NCBI RefSeq assembly: GCF_000253255.1
Contig: NC_015579.1
Location: forward strand, 128,104-192,103
DNA from: Novosphingobium sp. PP1Y
GTDB taxonomy: Bacteria; Pseudomonadota; Alphaproteobacteria; Sphingomonadales; Sphingomonadaceae
Length of the DNA: 64,000 nucleotides
Direction: 5' to 3'
The position numbers and the translations under genes are program-made. Below, piece by piece: positions 43,440-52,332 of this stretch (position 1 is the first letter of the stretch; each line of letters starts with the position of its first letter). The notes under the pieces were generated by a model. The model saw only the letters and a list, made by a program, of their open reading frames with translations, did no database searches and was not told where the DNA came from.

Positions 43440-43555
43440 GCTGCTGCCGGCGTGTGAGCGACAGTTATCCCAGTTTCTGCGCTCTGAACCCGACATTCGC
43501 CTATCGACCCATTGCGGGCATTTTGCCTGTCCGCGCCGCCTTGGAGCGGCGGCCA

Positions 43556-43969
43556 TCAGATAGGCAGAATCTGAAGGTCCAGCCTGTCGGTATCGAACCC
43601 GTTTTCTCCGGGAATGGCGGCAATGATGCGTTCTCGAATGCGGGGGCCGGTGGTGTGGCTGAGAACGGCCTGACCTGATCCATTCAACACCACGACGTCA
43701 TTGCCGGCGATCAGGGTCGCGCCGCGCAAAGAGCCTGGCGCGTAGGTGACCACGAGCTCATAGCCGCCCGGTGCATTGCAGTATTCACGGAACGTGCCCA
43801 GCGAAACTGCGCCATGGTCCATGATGCCGCCGCCGGTTGGCTGATGGCGGACAGAACAGAACACGGGAACGGTAAGCTGCAGGTTATAGCCCATGGCTGC
43901 CGCCTGCGCAGCCGATGGCAGGACTGCGAGCGCGAGGCATCCCATAGCGAGCGAGACTTTCCGAACCAT
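43556..43969 (-). CDS. Spore coat U-type pilin domain protein, last gene of CU operon
   Basis: 137-residue exported pilin-like protein. Signal peptide MVRKVSLAMGCLALAVLPSAAQA; then YNLQLTVPVFCSVRH and LGTFREYCNAPGGYELVVTY with the two cysteines typical of SCPU pilins, and a C-terminal strand LDLQILPI. It ends the chaperone-usher operon, 114 bp after the tip gene, and could be a terminator or minor subunit. Confidence 0.75.
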   Translation of the reverse strand: MVRKVSLAMGCLALAVLPSAAQAAAMGYNLQLTVPVFCSVRHQPTGGGIMDHGAVSLGTFREYCNAPGGYELVVTYAPGSLRGATLIAGNDVVVLNGSGQAVLSHTTGPRIRERIIAAIPGENGFDTDRLDLQILPI

Positions 43970-44082
43970 CCAAGCACCTTTCGCCATGAGGCCAAATCTT
44001 GGACTGATTCTAGGTCGTGCCGCGCTAACATTCAGTTAAAGGGCGATTATCCGCCGCAAGAAAGCGGGTGCAGGCGTCTGGT

Positions 44083-45000
44083 TCACCGCGCCGATACCGA
44101 AATGGAGATGATGTCGCTGTAAACGCCTGCGCGCCGGTTCGAGACGTCTCCGATGATGAACTGGATCGGCAGTGACTCGCGGCGATATCCATGGCCGGCC
44201 GGGCCGGTGACCGGCGCAGTGCCTGCGAGGTTTACCGATTGGCCCCCAATGGCGAGCGAATAAGGCACGCTCCACTGGGTGGAATCCATCCTCAGCTTGC
44301 CCGAGTTCGCGGACGAAACCGCAAGATCGTATCGACCCGTGCTGCTTACGCGAAGCTGCAGCGGCACCGGAGCAACCCCCTGTCGCAGCTCTCCCAGCTC
44401 GACCACCGCCTGACCGTCATTCATCGTGAACGCACCAGCAAGACCGATCCTGGCCGACGGCAGGACATCTATGCCGAGGGTCAGCCGGGTGCCGCCATAT
44501 GTGCGGAAAGCCGCATCCCGCGCTTCGACGATCACGTTCTGCGAGAAAGTGCCTGCATCGCGAACCTTGTCCGCGTCGACGGCCAGCTTGTACAGTATCG
44601 TCCGGGACTGGTTCGCCTTCAGCACGATTTCACGCTGCAGGGTCGTTCGCACAGACCGGCCGGCGCGCGGGGTAACGTCCTGCGAATCGGTGAGATCGAG
44701 CAGCACATAGCCGATCCGCTGGCCCGACCCGGAGGATAGGCCGAAGGGCGGTTGATCGAGTTCGAAAGCCGGAGAGAACCGGCAATCCTTATCACCGTCA
44801 TTGACGTAGGTAATGCTGAAGGTGGCCTCGGGCGCGACGTCCCCGAAAGGGTCGAAGCCCTGTATGGTCCAGGCCGTGGGCGTCGCCGTCATGCGAACGG
44901 TGCAGTCCATCTCGGCCATTCCGGGACGAGCGGCGGATGCTTGTGCCGACGAGAGCGAGGCCAGCAACGCTGCCCCAACCAGCCCTAAAGAACGATACAT
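44083..45000 (-). CDS. Chaperone-usher tip/adhesin-like protein
   Basis: 305-residue exported protein, signal peptide MYRSLGLVGAALLASLSSAQA. It has two beta domains: an N-terminal one with paired cysteines (AEMDCTVRM, DKDCRFSPAFE) and a C-terminal SCPU-like domain ending SLPIQFIIGDVSNRRAGVYS, DIISISVSA, the donor-strand-like end. Its two-domain build and place directly after the usher fit a tip adhesin. The receptor is unknown. Confidence 0.75.
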   Translation of the reverse strand: MYRSLGLVGAALLASLSSAQASAARPGMAEMDCTVRMTATPTAWTIQGFDPFGDVAPEATFSITYVNDGDKDCRFSPAFELDQPPFGLSSGSGQRIGYVLLDLTDSQDVTPRAGRSVRTTLQREIVLKANQSRTILYKLAVDADKVRDAGTFSQNVIVEARDAAFRTYGGTRLTLGIDVLPSARIGLAGAFTMNDGQAVVELGELRQGVAPVPLQLRVSSTGRYDLAVSSANSGKLRMDSTQWSVPYSLAIGGQSVNLAGTAPVTGPAGHGYRRESLPIQFIIGDVSNRRAGVYSDIISISVSAR

Positions 45001-45009
45001 CGAGGCCTC

Positions 45010-47688
45010 CTAATTCTTCAAGCCGGACTGCAGTGTACCGAGATCCAGCAGGCCATCGGTGTCGGCGGGTACAGTAAATTCGAAACTGCGATCGATGGTA
45101 CCGGCGGCGCCATAGGTTTCTACCAGATAACGGCGTCCCGGCAACAAGTTGGAAATCGCGAAACGGCCTACCGAATTCGTGAAGAACGGCTGCGGTTCGG
45201 GATTTTCATTGTCCTTGACATCGAGAAGCGTGACCCGGCCGCCAATCAGGGAGACCGGCTTTCCGGGCTTGCTGACAAGAGTGCCAATGGCGCTGGCGAA
45301 GGCGTCAGTGCCCACGCGCAGGGCGTAACCGCTCTTGTAGGGGGGGCGAACGCGAACCACGCCCGGCCCGGTGTCGTACCCAGCTGGCGGGTCCTCGACA
45401 TCGTACTGCACCGTCTGGGCAGAATAGGACGCCAGCGCGTTGTTGACGGCAGCGCCGAGTGCGCCGCTCTTGCCGATATAGTCGTTCTGAGCCAGCGATT
45501 GCCCTGCAACGACGCTGCGCTTGCCCAGGTTCTTGTGGGGTTTGAGCAGCATGAAGCTGTCGTTGATGCGCCGTCCCACGCCGAACATTCCGCCCGCGAA
45601 CGCCAAGGTCGTGCCGACGCGCACCGAAGTCGCATTGACCGCCCCCAGATCCGAGAAGTCGGCACCGTAGGCGGCGTGACTGACGGACGCCTCGAATGTG
45701 TTGGCCGCATAAGTCGCGTAGCCCTGGCCCACGACGTTGTCGTCCTGACGCGTCATGATCCCGCCAAAGCCCACGCTGTTGAGCTGATTGAGCCCGCTCT
45801 GGTTGTAGGACACTTCAGCCAGGTTATTGCGGCTTTCGTATCGCGCTTCCGCCCTGCGCCGATAATCGGGCTGGAACACGAGGCCGATCATGACGCTGAA
45901 ACCCGTTCCGCGGGACAGGTTCGAGGGATATCTGGCGTAATCGACCCCGGCTCGCACAGTCCATCGTCTGTCGAGGCGATAATAGGCAGTCGTACCGATC
46001 CGATAGCTGTCACCGAGGCCGCTGCGGCCCTTGAGATAGGATGCCGTCGAGGTCGTCATGAAACGCAGGTCGAACTGGTGCGTGAACTGGGCCGAGACCG
46101 ACAGCGAGGTGGAATTGATGCCCTCGATGTTCCCGAGCGTGGCGAACTTCGGGGACAGATAGTCCGTCCTCAATGTGAAGCTGTCTGACAGGCCTTCCCT
46201 GTCGAAGTAGTGCTCGTAGCTGAGCCCCAGCGCAAAACCCTGCCCGGCAATTTTGCCATTGCTGACGCCCCCGTCGAGAAGCACCCGGCCGGCATTGCCC
46301 AGCACGAACTGGGTTTGTCCGGTGACCGTCTGGACATCCTTGCTCACCTGAAGCCCGACGCCGATGGCAGGGCGGTTCAGGAAGGCCTTGCGGAAGAAAC
46401 CGGTAAAGGCGACCGGGCCGCCATACTCGGGTTGACTGCCGAAAGTGCGGCTCGTGCTACCGAGAAAGGCGCCATACTCATAGTCACCCGGATCGAGATC
46501 GATCGGATCCAGGTACTGCTGATAAGCCAGGTTCTGTGTTGCGCCGGAGTTGTCCGTTACCTGGATCGCGATATCGTTGCTGCCTGCAAGCAGCGGCAGG
46601 GAACCGAAATCGTATCGGCCGGGCTGAAGGCGAATTTCCCGGTAAAGGGCGCCGTTGCGCAGAAATCTGACGGTGGATTCGCGTTGCAGGACCAGCTGCC
46701 GGTTAGCCTGCAAGACCGCCGAGCGGAACGTGTTGAACCGGCGCTGCTGGCGCAGCACGCCAATGCCGCCCATTTGCACATAGGCCTGCTGGCCGCGGAT
46801 TTCCGGATCCAGATCGCCGACGAAGAAACGCCGGTAGGACCCCGGCTGATCGTAGACGAGACGCGCGTAGTTGCGGGTGAACTTGTAGCTGCTGTCGGTC
46901 AGGCCAAAGCTCTGGCCCAGCTGGGCGGCGCCTTCGAACACCACTTTGCCGAAGCGCACGGCACCGTCGAAATCGAGCGTCGGGGGATCTGTCGACTCCG
47001 AGTTCCAGACGTACGTCTCTACCGCGCTCAGATTGAGATAGGCCGAGAAGCCGGAAGGCTGCAATGTAATGTCATCGAGGTCCTCGCGCGGCGGCGCGAA
47101 CAGATCCTGCACCGCGCGCTGGTCGGGCGACACCTCGACGACGACGACGGCAAGGGTGCTCGGGTCATATGTCAGCCCGACGCCGGTCTGCTCGAGATTC
47201 TCCGGCCCGAAATCGCTCAGTCCCTTGAGGTGGCCGGCGAGCTGGGCGTGCGCATCGGCATTGAGGATCGGCTCCATCAGCCGGAGAAAGGCCGTCGCAT
47301 CGAGCAGGAAGCGGTCGTCGGCGGTCAGCCGCATCGGGATATCGCCGAGGCTGCGGCCCATGAAGGTCAGGGGGACCGTCATGTCGATATCGCGCTCGTA
47401 CGGATTGATGTCGGGCCGCCCGTGCGCGCCCATGGGCACCTGCGGCACCGACGAAGTATCTACCTGGGGCGGATTGTCCGCCGGAGGCGCCGGGCTCGGC
47501 CCTGGAAGCGGTACCGTCTGGGACGGAAACGGTTCGGGCAGAGCGCCTGGGCGACTTGCTTCGCCCCCCGCCTGCGATGGAGCCGGCCCCTGAGGCAAGG
47601 GGATAGAGATTTGCGCACTCGCCTTGCCTGCGCAGAGCAGGGCAGGCGCAGTCGCGGAACACAGCAATGCGCGGGCGAACTGTCTCAC
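45010..47688 (-). CDS. Outer-membrane usher, archaic chaperone-usher type
   Basis: 892-residue usher. After a signal peptide ending AGKASAQ there is a 100-residue proline-rich segment, then the N-terminal domain, the 24-strand pore domain (SYRRFFVGDLDPEIRGQQAY, PLLAGSNDIAIQVTDNSG, AGVDYARYPSNLSRGTGFSV) and C-terminal plug/CTD modules (GTLVSKPGKPVSLIGGRVTL, GRFAISNLLPGRRYLVETYG). GTG 47688 overlaps the chaperone stop (GTGA); the longer frame to 47859 is antisense chaperone and rejected. The family is the sigma/archaic usher group that partners with SCPU pilins. Confidence 0.92.
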   Translation of the reverse strand: MRQFARALLCSATAPALLCAGKASAQISIPLPQGPAPSQAGGEASRPGALPEPFPSQTVPLPGPSPAPPADNPPQVDTSSVPQVPMGAHGRPDINPYERDIDMTVPLTFMGRSLGDIPMRLTADDRFLLDATAFLRLMEPILNADAHAQLAGHLKGLSDFGPENLEQTGVGLTYDPSTLAVVVVEVSPDQRAVQDLFAPPREDLDDITLQPSGFSAYLNLSAVETYVWNSESTDPPTLDFDGAVRFGKVVFEGAAQLGQSFGLTDSSYKFTRNYARLVYDQPGSYRRFFVGDLDPEIRGQQAYVQMGGIGVLRQQRRFNTFRSAVLQANRQLVLQRESTVRFLRNGALYREIRLQPGRYDFGSLPLLAGSNDIAIQVTDNSGATQNLAYQQYLDPIDLDPGDYEYGAFLGSTSRTFGSQPEYGGPVAFTGFFRKAFLNRPAIGVGLQVSKDVQTVTGQTQFVLGNAGRVLLDGGVSNGKIAGQGFALGLSYEHYFDREGLSDSFTLRTDYLSPKFATLGNIEGINSTSLSVSAQFTHQFDLRFMTTSTASYLKGRSGLGDSYRIGTTAYYRLDRRWTVRAGVDYARYPSNLSRGTGFSVMIGLVFQPDYRRRAEARYESRNNLAEVSYNQSGLNQLNSVGFGGIMTRQDDNVVGQGYATYAANTFEASVSHAAYGADFSDLGAVNATSVRVGTTLAFAGGMFGVGRRINDSFMLLKPHKNLGKRSVVAGQSLAQNDYIGKSGALGAAVNNALASYSAQTVQYDVEDPPAGYDTGPGVVRVRPPYKSGYALRVGTDAFASAIGTLVSKPGKPVSLIGGRVTLLDVKDNENPEPQPFFTNSVGRFAISNLLPGRRYLVETYGAAGTIDRSFEFTVPADTDGLLDLGTLQSGLKN

Positions 47689-48488
47689 CTGGCGAATGTC
47701 AACTTGATCGGTCCGGGCCCGAAACCAGGCACCGGCAGGTTGAAGACCCGCTCTCCCATCGCGGCGACATAGCCGGTCCCGATTGCGCGGTTGAGCTCTT
47801 CGGGCGAGATATCGACGCGCAGCCATTTGCCGTCGCGATCGGTGCCTTCGAGGTGCCAACCGAAATTCGCCATCATCGCATGGCGTCGGCCCTCGTTGCG
47901 CAAGGTCACTTCGACGCCATCCTGCTTGGGCGGGAGCTCGTTCGATCCCGGAGCCGCCGGCGGCTGATAGAGCACCTGCCGTACCGAGGCGGCCTTGACG
48001 TCGGGCTTGGCGCCCGGAGGCGCCACGACGACCAGCGCGCGCATGTTATAGAGAACCTGGACTTGCGCGCCCACCGAATCGCTGGCTCCCGGTGCAAGGG
48101 CGACCGGCAATTGTTCTACCGAGACATAGAACGCCTTCGACGTGGGGAGTTCAGGATTGCCCACCCATTGCAGACGAATGACCTGGCGGCCTCCCGGGGG
48201 CAATGCACCCTGGGGCGGGAAGATCAGAAACTGATCGTCGGCCGGAGTTTCGACGATGTCACCGTTCTTCTCGATGTTCATCTCGTAAACGCGGGTCTGG
48301 AACGCGAGATTGCCCGCATTGATGTTCTGGACTTCGACGCGGGCTACCGCATCGCTGCCGCGCGATTCCATTTCAAGAACCATGGGCGATACGCGCATCG
48401 CCTGCGCTGGCGAGATGGTAAACGCAAGAGCAGCCAATGCCATGAACAGGCCGCCAAAGCGGCGAGATAATGCAATCAGTACTGACAT
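47685..48488 (-). CDS. Periplasmic pilus chaperone
   Basis: 267-residue PapD-like chaperone, signal peptide ending ISPAQA. MRVSPMVLEMESRGSDAVAR is the G1-type strand, RVYEMNIEKNGDI and FPPQGALPPGGRQVIRLQWV the domain-1 core with the conserved basic patch, and FYVSVEQLPVAL the motif used for donor strand complementation. ATG 48488 follows GGGAGAATC. It stabilises pilin subunits before the usher. Confidence 0.92.
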   Translation of the reverse strand: MSVLIALSRRFGGLFMALAALAFTISPAQAMRVSPMVLEMESRGSDAVARVEVQNINAGNLAFQTRVYEMNIEKNGDIVETPADDQFLIFPPQGALPPGGRQVIRLQWVGNPELPTSKAFYVSVEQLPVALAPGASDSVGAQVQVLYNMRALVVVAPPGAKPDVKAASVRQVLYQPPAAPGSNELPPKQDGVEVTLRNEGRRHAMMANFGWHLEGTDRDGKWLRVDISPEELNRAIGTGYVAAMGERVFNLPVPGFGPGPIKLTFAR

Positions 48489-48538
48489 GATTCTCCCTGC
48501 CCTTCGATTTACCAAGTATCCCGCGAATTTATAAAGAA

Positions 48539-48562
48539 AGGGGAAAGATTGCTCTTTCCCCT
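48539..48562 (-). terminator. Attenuator hairpin between major pilin and chaperone genes
   Basis: On the minus strand, 10-bp stem AGGGGAAAGA/TCTTTCCCCT with a GCAA loop followed by TTCTTTAT. It lies 22 bp after the pilin stop and 50 bp before the chaperone start, so it would reduce transcription into chaperone and usher genes. Confidence 0.7.
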
Positions 48563-48584
48563 CTCCTCACATTTTGCTGCTTGA

Positions 48585-49346
48585 TCAGAGAGCGCGCAGC
48601 GTCAGCGTGGTGGTGCCGCTGTAGGTGCCGGCGACCAGGCCCTTGTTCACGACCGGAGCGGTGATCGCGATGTTCATGGCCGAGCGCCATGCGCCCTGCT
48701 GCTTGGTCTTCGACAGGTCGTTGGAGCCAACGTTCAGCGACTGGGCCGAACCGCCGGCGACCGAGTTCACGGCAACGCCAGTCCAGGAAGCATTCACGGT
48801 GTAGGGAATGTTGGCCTGGAATTCGTTGGTGTCGTAACCGCCGGCGGCGGAGTTCACGAGACCCTTGACGTCGTTCTTGGCAATTTCGACTTCGTTGTTG
48901 AAGTTGCAGCCGGCAGTCAGGGATTCGATGTTGGCAGTGGCCGGGCCGACCATCTCGAACGCCGAGTTGACGTTCTCGTTGTTGCCGGTGCGCACGCCGA
49001 TCACGCCGAAGTCGATGTTGCGCGCGTTCGAGTTGTTACCCGAGTAGAACGAGCAGTCCTTGTTGACCGAGCCCGAAAGGTGGAACACGACATCGACCTG
49101 CGGAGTGGCGGTTTCGCTGTCGCTGGGGGCATCGGCGTAGGCGGTGTAGCGGGTGCCGATTCCGAAGGCGATGCCGGTTTCAGCAATAGCCTGAGCAATG
49201 GCGCCACCGAAGCCCGAGGGGTTGGTAAGCGTGGTGCCACCGAACGCCGTGCTCGCGTAGTGGCGCTGGGCGGTCTGGGCGAGGGCCGGCGAAACGGTGC
49301 CGACGAGAGCGACGGCGGCGACTGCGCCGCAAAGAATCTTCTTCAT
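48585..49346 (-). CDS. Probable major pilin subunit
   Basis: 253-residue exported subunit. MKKILCGAVAAVALVGTVSPALAQ is the signal peptide; ATG 49346 follows AGGAAGTTCAG. Mature protein: VVFHLSGSVNKDCSFYSG and SLTAGCNFNNEVEIAKND supply the SCPU cysteine pair, and the C-terminal strand is GTYSGTTTLTLRAL. It is rich in Asn, Ser and Gly. The attenuator directly behind the gene implies it is made in excess, so it is the likely main fibre subunit. Confidence 0.8.
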   Translation of the reverse strand: MKKILCGAVAAVALVGTVSPALAQTAQRHYASTAFGGTTLTNPSGFGGAIAQAIAETGIAFGIGTRYTAYADAPSDSETATPQVDVVFHLSGSVNKDCSFYSGNNSNARNIDFGVIGVRTGNNENVNSAFEMVGPATANIESLTAGCNFNNEVEIAKNDVKGLVNSAAGGYDTNEFQANIPYTVNASWTGVAVNSVAGGSAQSLNVGSNDLSKTKQQGAWRSAMNIAITAPVVNKGLVAGTYSGTTTLTLRAL

Positions 49347-49488
49347 AACTGAACTTCCTCTTCTCTTCCGCTCCTGTCGATTGGCAGGGATGCGGCATGA
49401 CTTTTGCACCGGGCTTCAGGGAAACCGGCAGAGCATCGGTGCCTGCTCCGTCGGGTCTAATCCGGGGACCGGCCCCGGGCAGAAATGG

Positions 49489-50013
49489 CTAAATGGGCGA
49501 AACCGTGATCGTGATGGTCTCGGAATAGGAGCCGGCCAGAAGACCTGCCTCGCCCGAAGGCGTACCGAGCTCGACATCGAGGACCATGCCATCGGTGGCG
49601 ATGCCGCCATCGCTGGAAATGACGCCGCCTGCCTGGAGCTGCTTGCTGTTGAACGATCTGGAAACGGTGCGGGCCGCGGGATAACGCACGGGCATCTCGA
49701 CGGCGAGGCTGTAAGGCAATGCCCCGCCATAGGGCCCTTGACCATGCGGCATGCTGGCATGGGTCAGTGCCCCATGAGCGCCCTTGATCGTCATCGTGAA
49801 TGGAACGTTGCAGTCAAGGTCGACCCTTGTCCGAATGCCCAGACCGCGGCGGTTCAGATCCCCGAAATCCATGTCCGCGATGTTGCCGATCGCGCAGTGA
49901 TCACGGATCACGCCTCTGACCGCAATGTCCAGAGACCGGGCATTCTCAACCTCTGCCGCGCCGGCAGGCGCAGCTAGCGCGCTGGTTGCCAGCGCGATAA
50001 GCATGAAACGCAT
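49489..50013 (-). CDS. Spore coat U-type pilin, first gene of CU operon
   Basis: 174-residue exported protein, signal MRFMLIALATSALAAPAGAA. SLDIAVRGVIRDHCAIGNIA and RTRVDLDCNVPFTMTIKGAH contain the cysteine pair; DFGDLNRRG is the typical SCPU turn, and the end is LLAGSYSETITITVSPI. A minor or initiating subunit is plausible. It is 143 bp before the next pilin gene. Confidence 0.8.
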   Translation of the reverse strand: MRFMLIALATSALAAPAGAAEVENARSLDIAVRGVIRDHCAIGNIADMDFGDLNRRGLGIRTRVDLDCNVPFTMTIKGAHGALTHASMPHGQGPYGGALPYSLAVEMPVRYPAARTVSRSFNSKQLQAGGVISSDGGIATDGMVLDVELGTPSGEAGLLAGSYSETITITVSPI

Positions 50014-51011
50014 TGATCGCCCCTCTCCTGAGCCGAAGTGGCTCGACTTCCGGACTGCGACTTCCCAAGCGTCCCCACGCTTATGAAAACCGCTATCCGG
50101 CGTTAGCTAACTCCATCTAACTAAAGATATTTCGATTCGCACTACCCAAAATCGAGGTTCTGACGAATTCCCGTGGTCTGCGAATGGCGGCAGGCCCTCG
50201 ATAGGCATGAAAACTACGTAGATTCAGCTAGTTAGATTTTCTGAATGGGATTCTGCAGATCACCAGGCAAAGCTCTTCGTCTCGAAACGAGACATAGCCT
50301 GTCTGAGCAGTTAACGTTTGTTAGCTGACAGCGAGATGAAAAATGGTCTCGGCGCGAACTCCATCGCGAAAGATTATGTCACTGCGGTCGATAATGCGGA
50401 TTTACGAGGGACTGGTGTCGAAATGCCGCGAATCGACCTCGCAGATTACTGATGGATTCGAATCGCCATTTACGTTTGCCACTATCTTGGCCGATCGGAT
50501 TACTTCGATTCGAGGCGCAAGCTTCACGACACATGCTTAATTAGACTTTCTTGGCGCAGCAGATTCGCTTGCAAGTGCCGCGCCGCGCCGGCGGGCATGG
50601 TAGCGGCACATTTGACTGCGCTCGGGCGAGCCCGTTCATCGTACTTCCGGGATCGCAGGCAATGTGGGTGAGGAGATCTGGGCGGCCGCAGCGCCGCTGC
50701 AGCGCTTCCATTCCGAAGATCTTCTCGATCAGGCCCCGTACGGGAGGGGTCGGTCGGTTCCCCTTGGCGAGCCCTGCTTGGTCTCCTTGGTGCGCGCTCA
50801 AACATTGGTGGCGGCAATGTGAGACATGCCACCTTTTACCCGCACGGCGTCGCGATGGATTGCCGCGCAAGGTGGGATCGGCAAGCAACTCGCCAGGATT
50901 GCGGGGCAAGAGCCGCTGACTGTGAGCGCCACTGGCGATTGGTGAAGTGTGAACGAGTCTCTCTTCACGCCTTCGAAACCGGATCCGAACTGCACGCCGA
51001 TGACTTGCCGA
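50014..51011. other. 1-kb gap upstream of the pilus operon
   Basis: It must hold the pilus promoter. The 300 bp next to the operon are AT-rich and contain GTTAG five times in either orientation, including the palindrome GTTAGCTAAC at 50102-50111. Further right, minus-strand 50541-50745 has coding-like third-position GC (RGLIEKIFGMEALQRRCGRP, several Cys) but no recognised family or start. Confidence 0.45.
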
Positions 51012-51206
51012 TCATTGCAATCCACTTTCCCATCCGCCCCGTTCGGGCAGAAGGCGAAGAGGCTGGCCGGCTATCGCGCCTGCTAAACGCTCAAGTTTGA
51101 GCAGGGTAACCTGACGCTCCCCTCTCTCGAACTTGGCTATGTCTGAACGGTCAATGCCGGACTCGAAGGCTGAAGTGCATCGCGCGAATGCCTGATGTCC
51201 GGTTCA
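51012..51206 (-). pseudogene. XRE helix-turn-helix remnant
   Basis: Minus strand reads HQAFARCTSAFESGIDRSDI, AKFERGERQVTLLKLERLAG, AIAGQPLRLLP: a recognisable XRE domain (GIDRSxIxxxERGxRxVTLLKLERLA). No start codon exists because a TGA lies directly upstream, and the N-terminal helix is damaged. A remnant rather than a gene. Confidence 0.55.
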
Positions 51207-51272
51207 AATGAGGGTAAAGTCTGCGTTTGTCCGACTGAATTTTCGTTTCCAAGAAGGATCCTTAAAGCAGGC

Positions 51273-51965
51273 CTAAATCTCAATTAGAATTCTTATTTTC
51301 TCAGACCTAACGCCTAATTTTTGTCCGATTTCATGCTTTATGATTTCAATTTCGCTATTTGAACTCACGAGTTTGCAGGCGGGCTGACTAAATGGCATGG
51401 ATGTTTCGTCGCAATTCTCTTGAATTAAATCGATCTCGGAAATGCCCAAGGCCCGTGCAATAACCTTCATCGCCTCCTGACGAGGGGCGACGGTTCCTTT
51501 TTCCCACTTCCAGAGTGTAGGCCGACTAACCTTGAGGCGCTCTGCCAGTTCCACCATCGTCAGGCCTCTTTTCATTCGCCACTGCCGAATGCGAGGGCCT
51601 ATCGACTCGGCTGACCAAGTGTCATCCGATTGTGTCACTTCCGGCTTTTGAATCTTGACCTTCCGAAGCTCCCTGTATGTCACTGACTTATCGAAATCAC
51701 AGGCAAAGATGTCCGCATTTTCCCATCGCACTATACCAAGGCGTGTGTGCCCGTCCGGGAAAATTATGTGAAATGATTCGCCAATGAGCAGTGAAACATC
51801 AGATCGGAACAAGATGCCGGATCTGCTAAGCTTGGATACCGAGACTGGCACGTCGGGCTCACCCAAAAACCGGGTATCACGCCTTGAGAGGTCGAGGCGC
51901 CTGGAGAGCGGATGATCCGCGCGGCGCTTGCTGATCTCGATATCGAAGCTGGGCATTACAGTCAT
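51273..51965 (-). CDS. PilZ-like / XRE fusion regulator
   Basis: 230-residue protein joining two domains. Residues about 17-100 are PilZ-like: RRDTRF, VSKLSRSGILFRSDVSLLIG, LGIVRWENADIFACDFD. The arginine cluster is present but the second signature reads KLSRSG instead of DxSxGG, so cyclic-di-GMP binding is uncertain. Residues about 127-185 are an XRE helix-turn-helix: IRQWRMKRGLTMVELAERLK, VSRPTLWKWEKGTVAPRQEA. The last 45 residues are unlike either. It is lower in GC than its neighbours. It is next to the pilus operon and could control it. Confidence 0.8.
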   Translation of the reverse strand: MTVMPSFDIEISKRRADHPLSRRLDLSRRDTRFLGEPDVPVSVSKLSRSGILFRSDVSLLIGESFHIIFPDGHTRLGIVRWENADIFACDFDKSVTYRELRKVKIQKPEVTQSDDTWSAESIGPRIRQWRMKRGLTMVELAERLKVSRPTLWKWEKGTVAPRQEAMKVIARALGISEIDLIQENCDETSMPFSQPACKLVSSNSEIEIIKHEIGQKLGVRSEKIRILIEI

Positions 51966-52332
51966 CGAACGAACCTATCCATCGGTTAATGCCTTAGATA
52001 TATATCGTAGTCGTTAACCGAAGTATACTTCCAGTGATGATGAGAGCAGCAAGTCGCTACCTGCGTCTGACGGTGCAGATCGTTTCATTTGGAGGCGATA
52101 GTCTGCGAAGTGCTTGTGCATCTCGTCCACCCGGGACGCAGCGAGCAGTCTGTTCGCGGAGCCTTTCTGACGGCTGCGACGCAGCTTTAGGCAGGGATGC
52201 CGACGATGACACATCGCAAAGGCAGCTAAAGGCGCAGGCAAGCGAATGGACGCCATCGGGACCTCAGGCGCCCTTGTTGGCGAAACGGCCATCTGCCCGG
52301 AATGCATTTCGGTCCATTGGTGCGCTTGCAGT
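51966..52332. promoter_or_regulatory. Upstream region of the PilZ-XRE gene
   Basis: Contains CGGTTAA (51983-51989) and its inverted copy TTAACCG (52014-52020), 24 nt apart, just upstream of the regulator gene; a possible autoregulatory site. The rest, up to the end of the PepSY gene, has no supported gene. Confidence 0.45.

Noticed and set aside
46210..47772. 520-codon plus-strand frame opposite the usher
   Set aside because: Antisense to well-conserved usher sequence, no family features.
47689..47859. Upstream extension of the usher frame
   Set aside because: Lies over the chaperone gene in another frame; the GTG at 47688 overlapping the chaperone stop starts a proper signal peptide.
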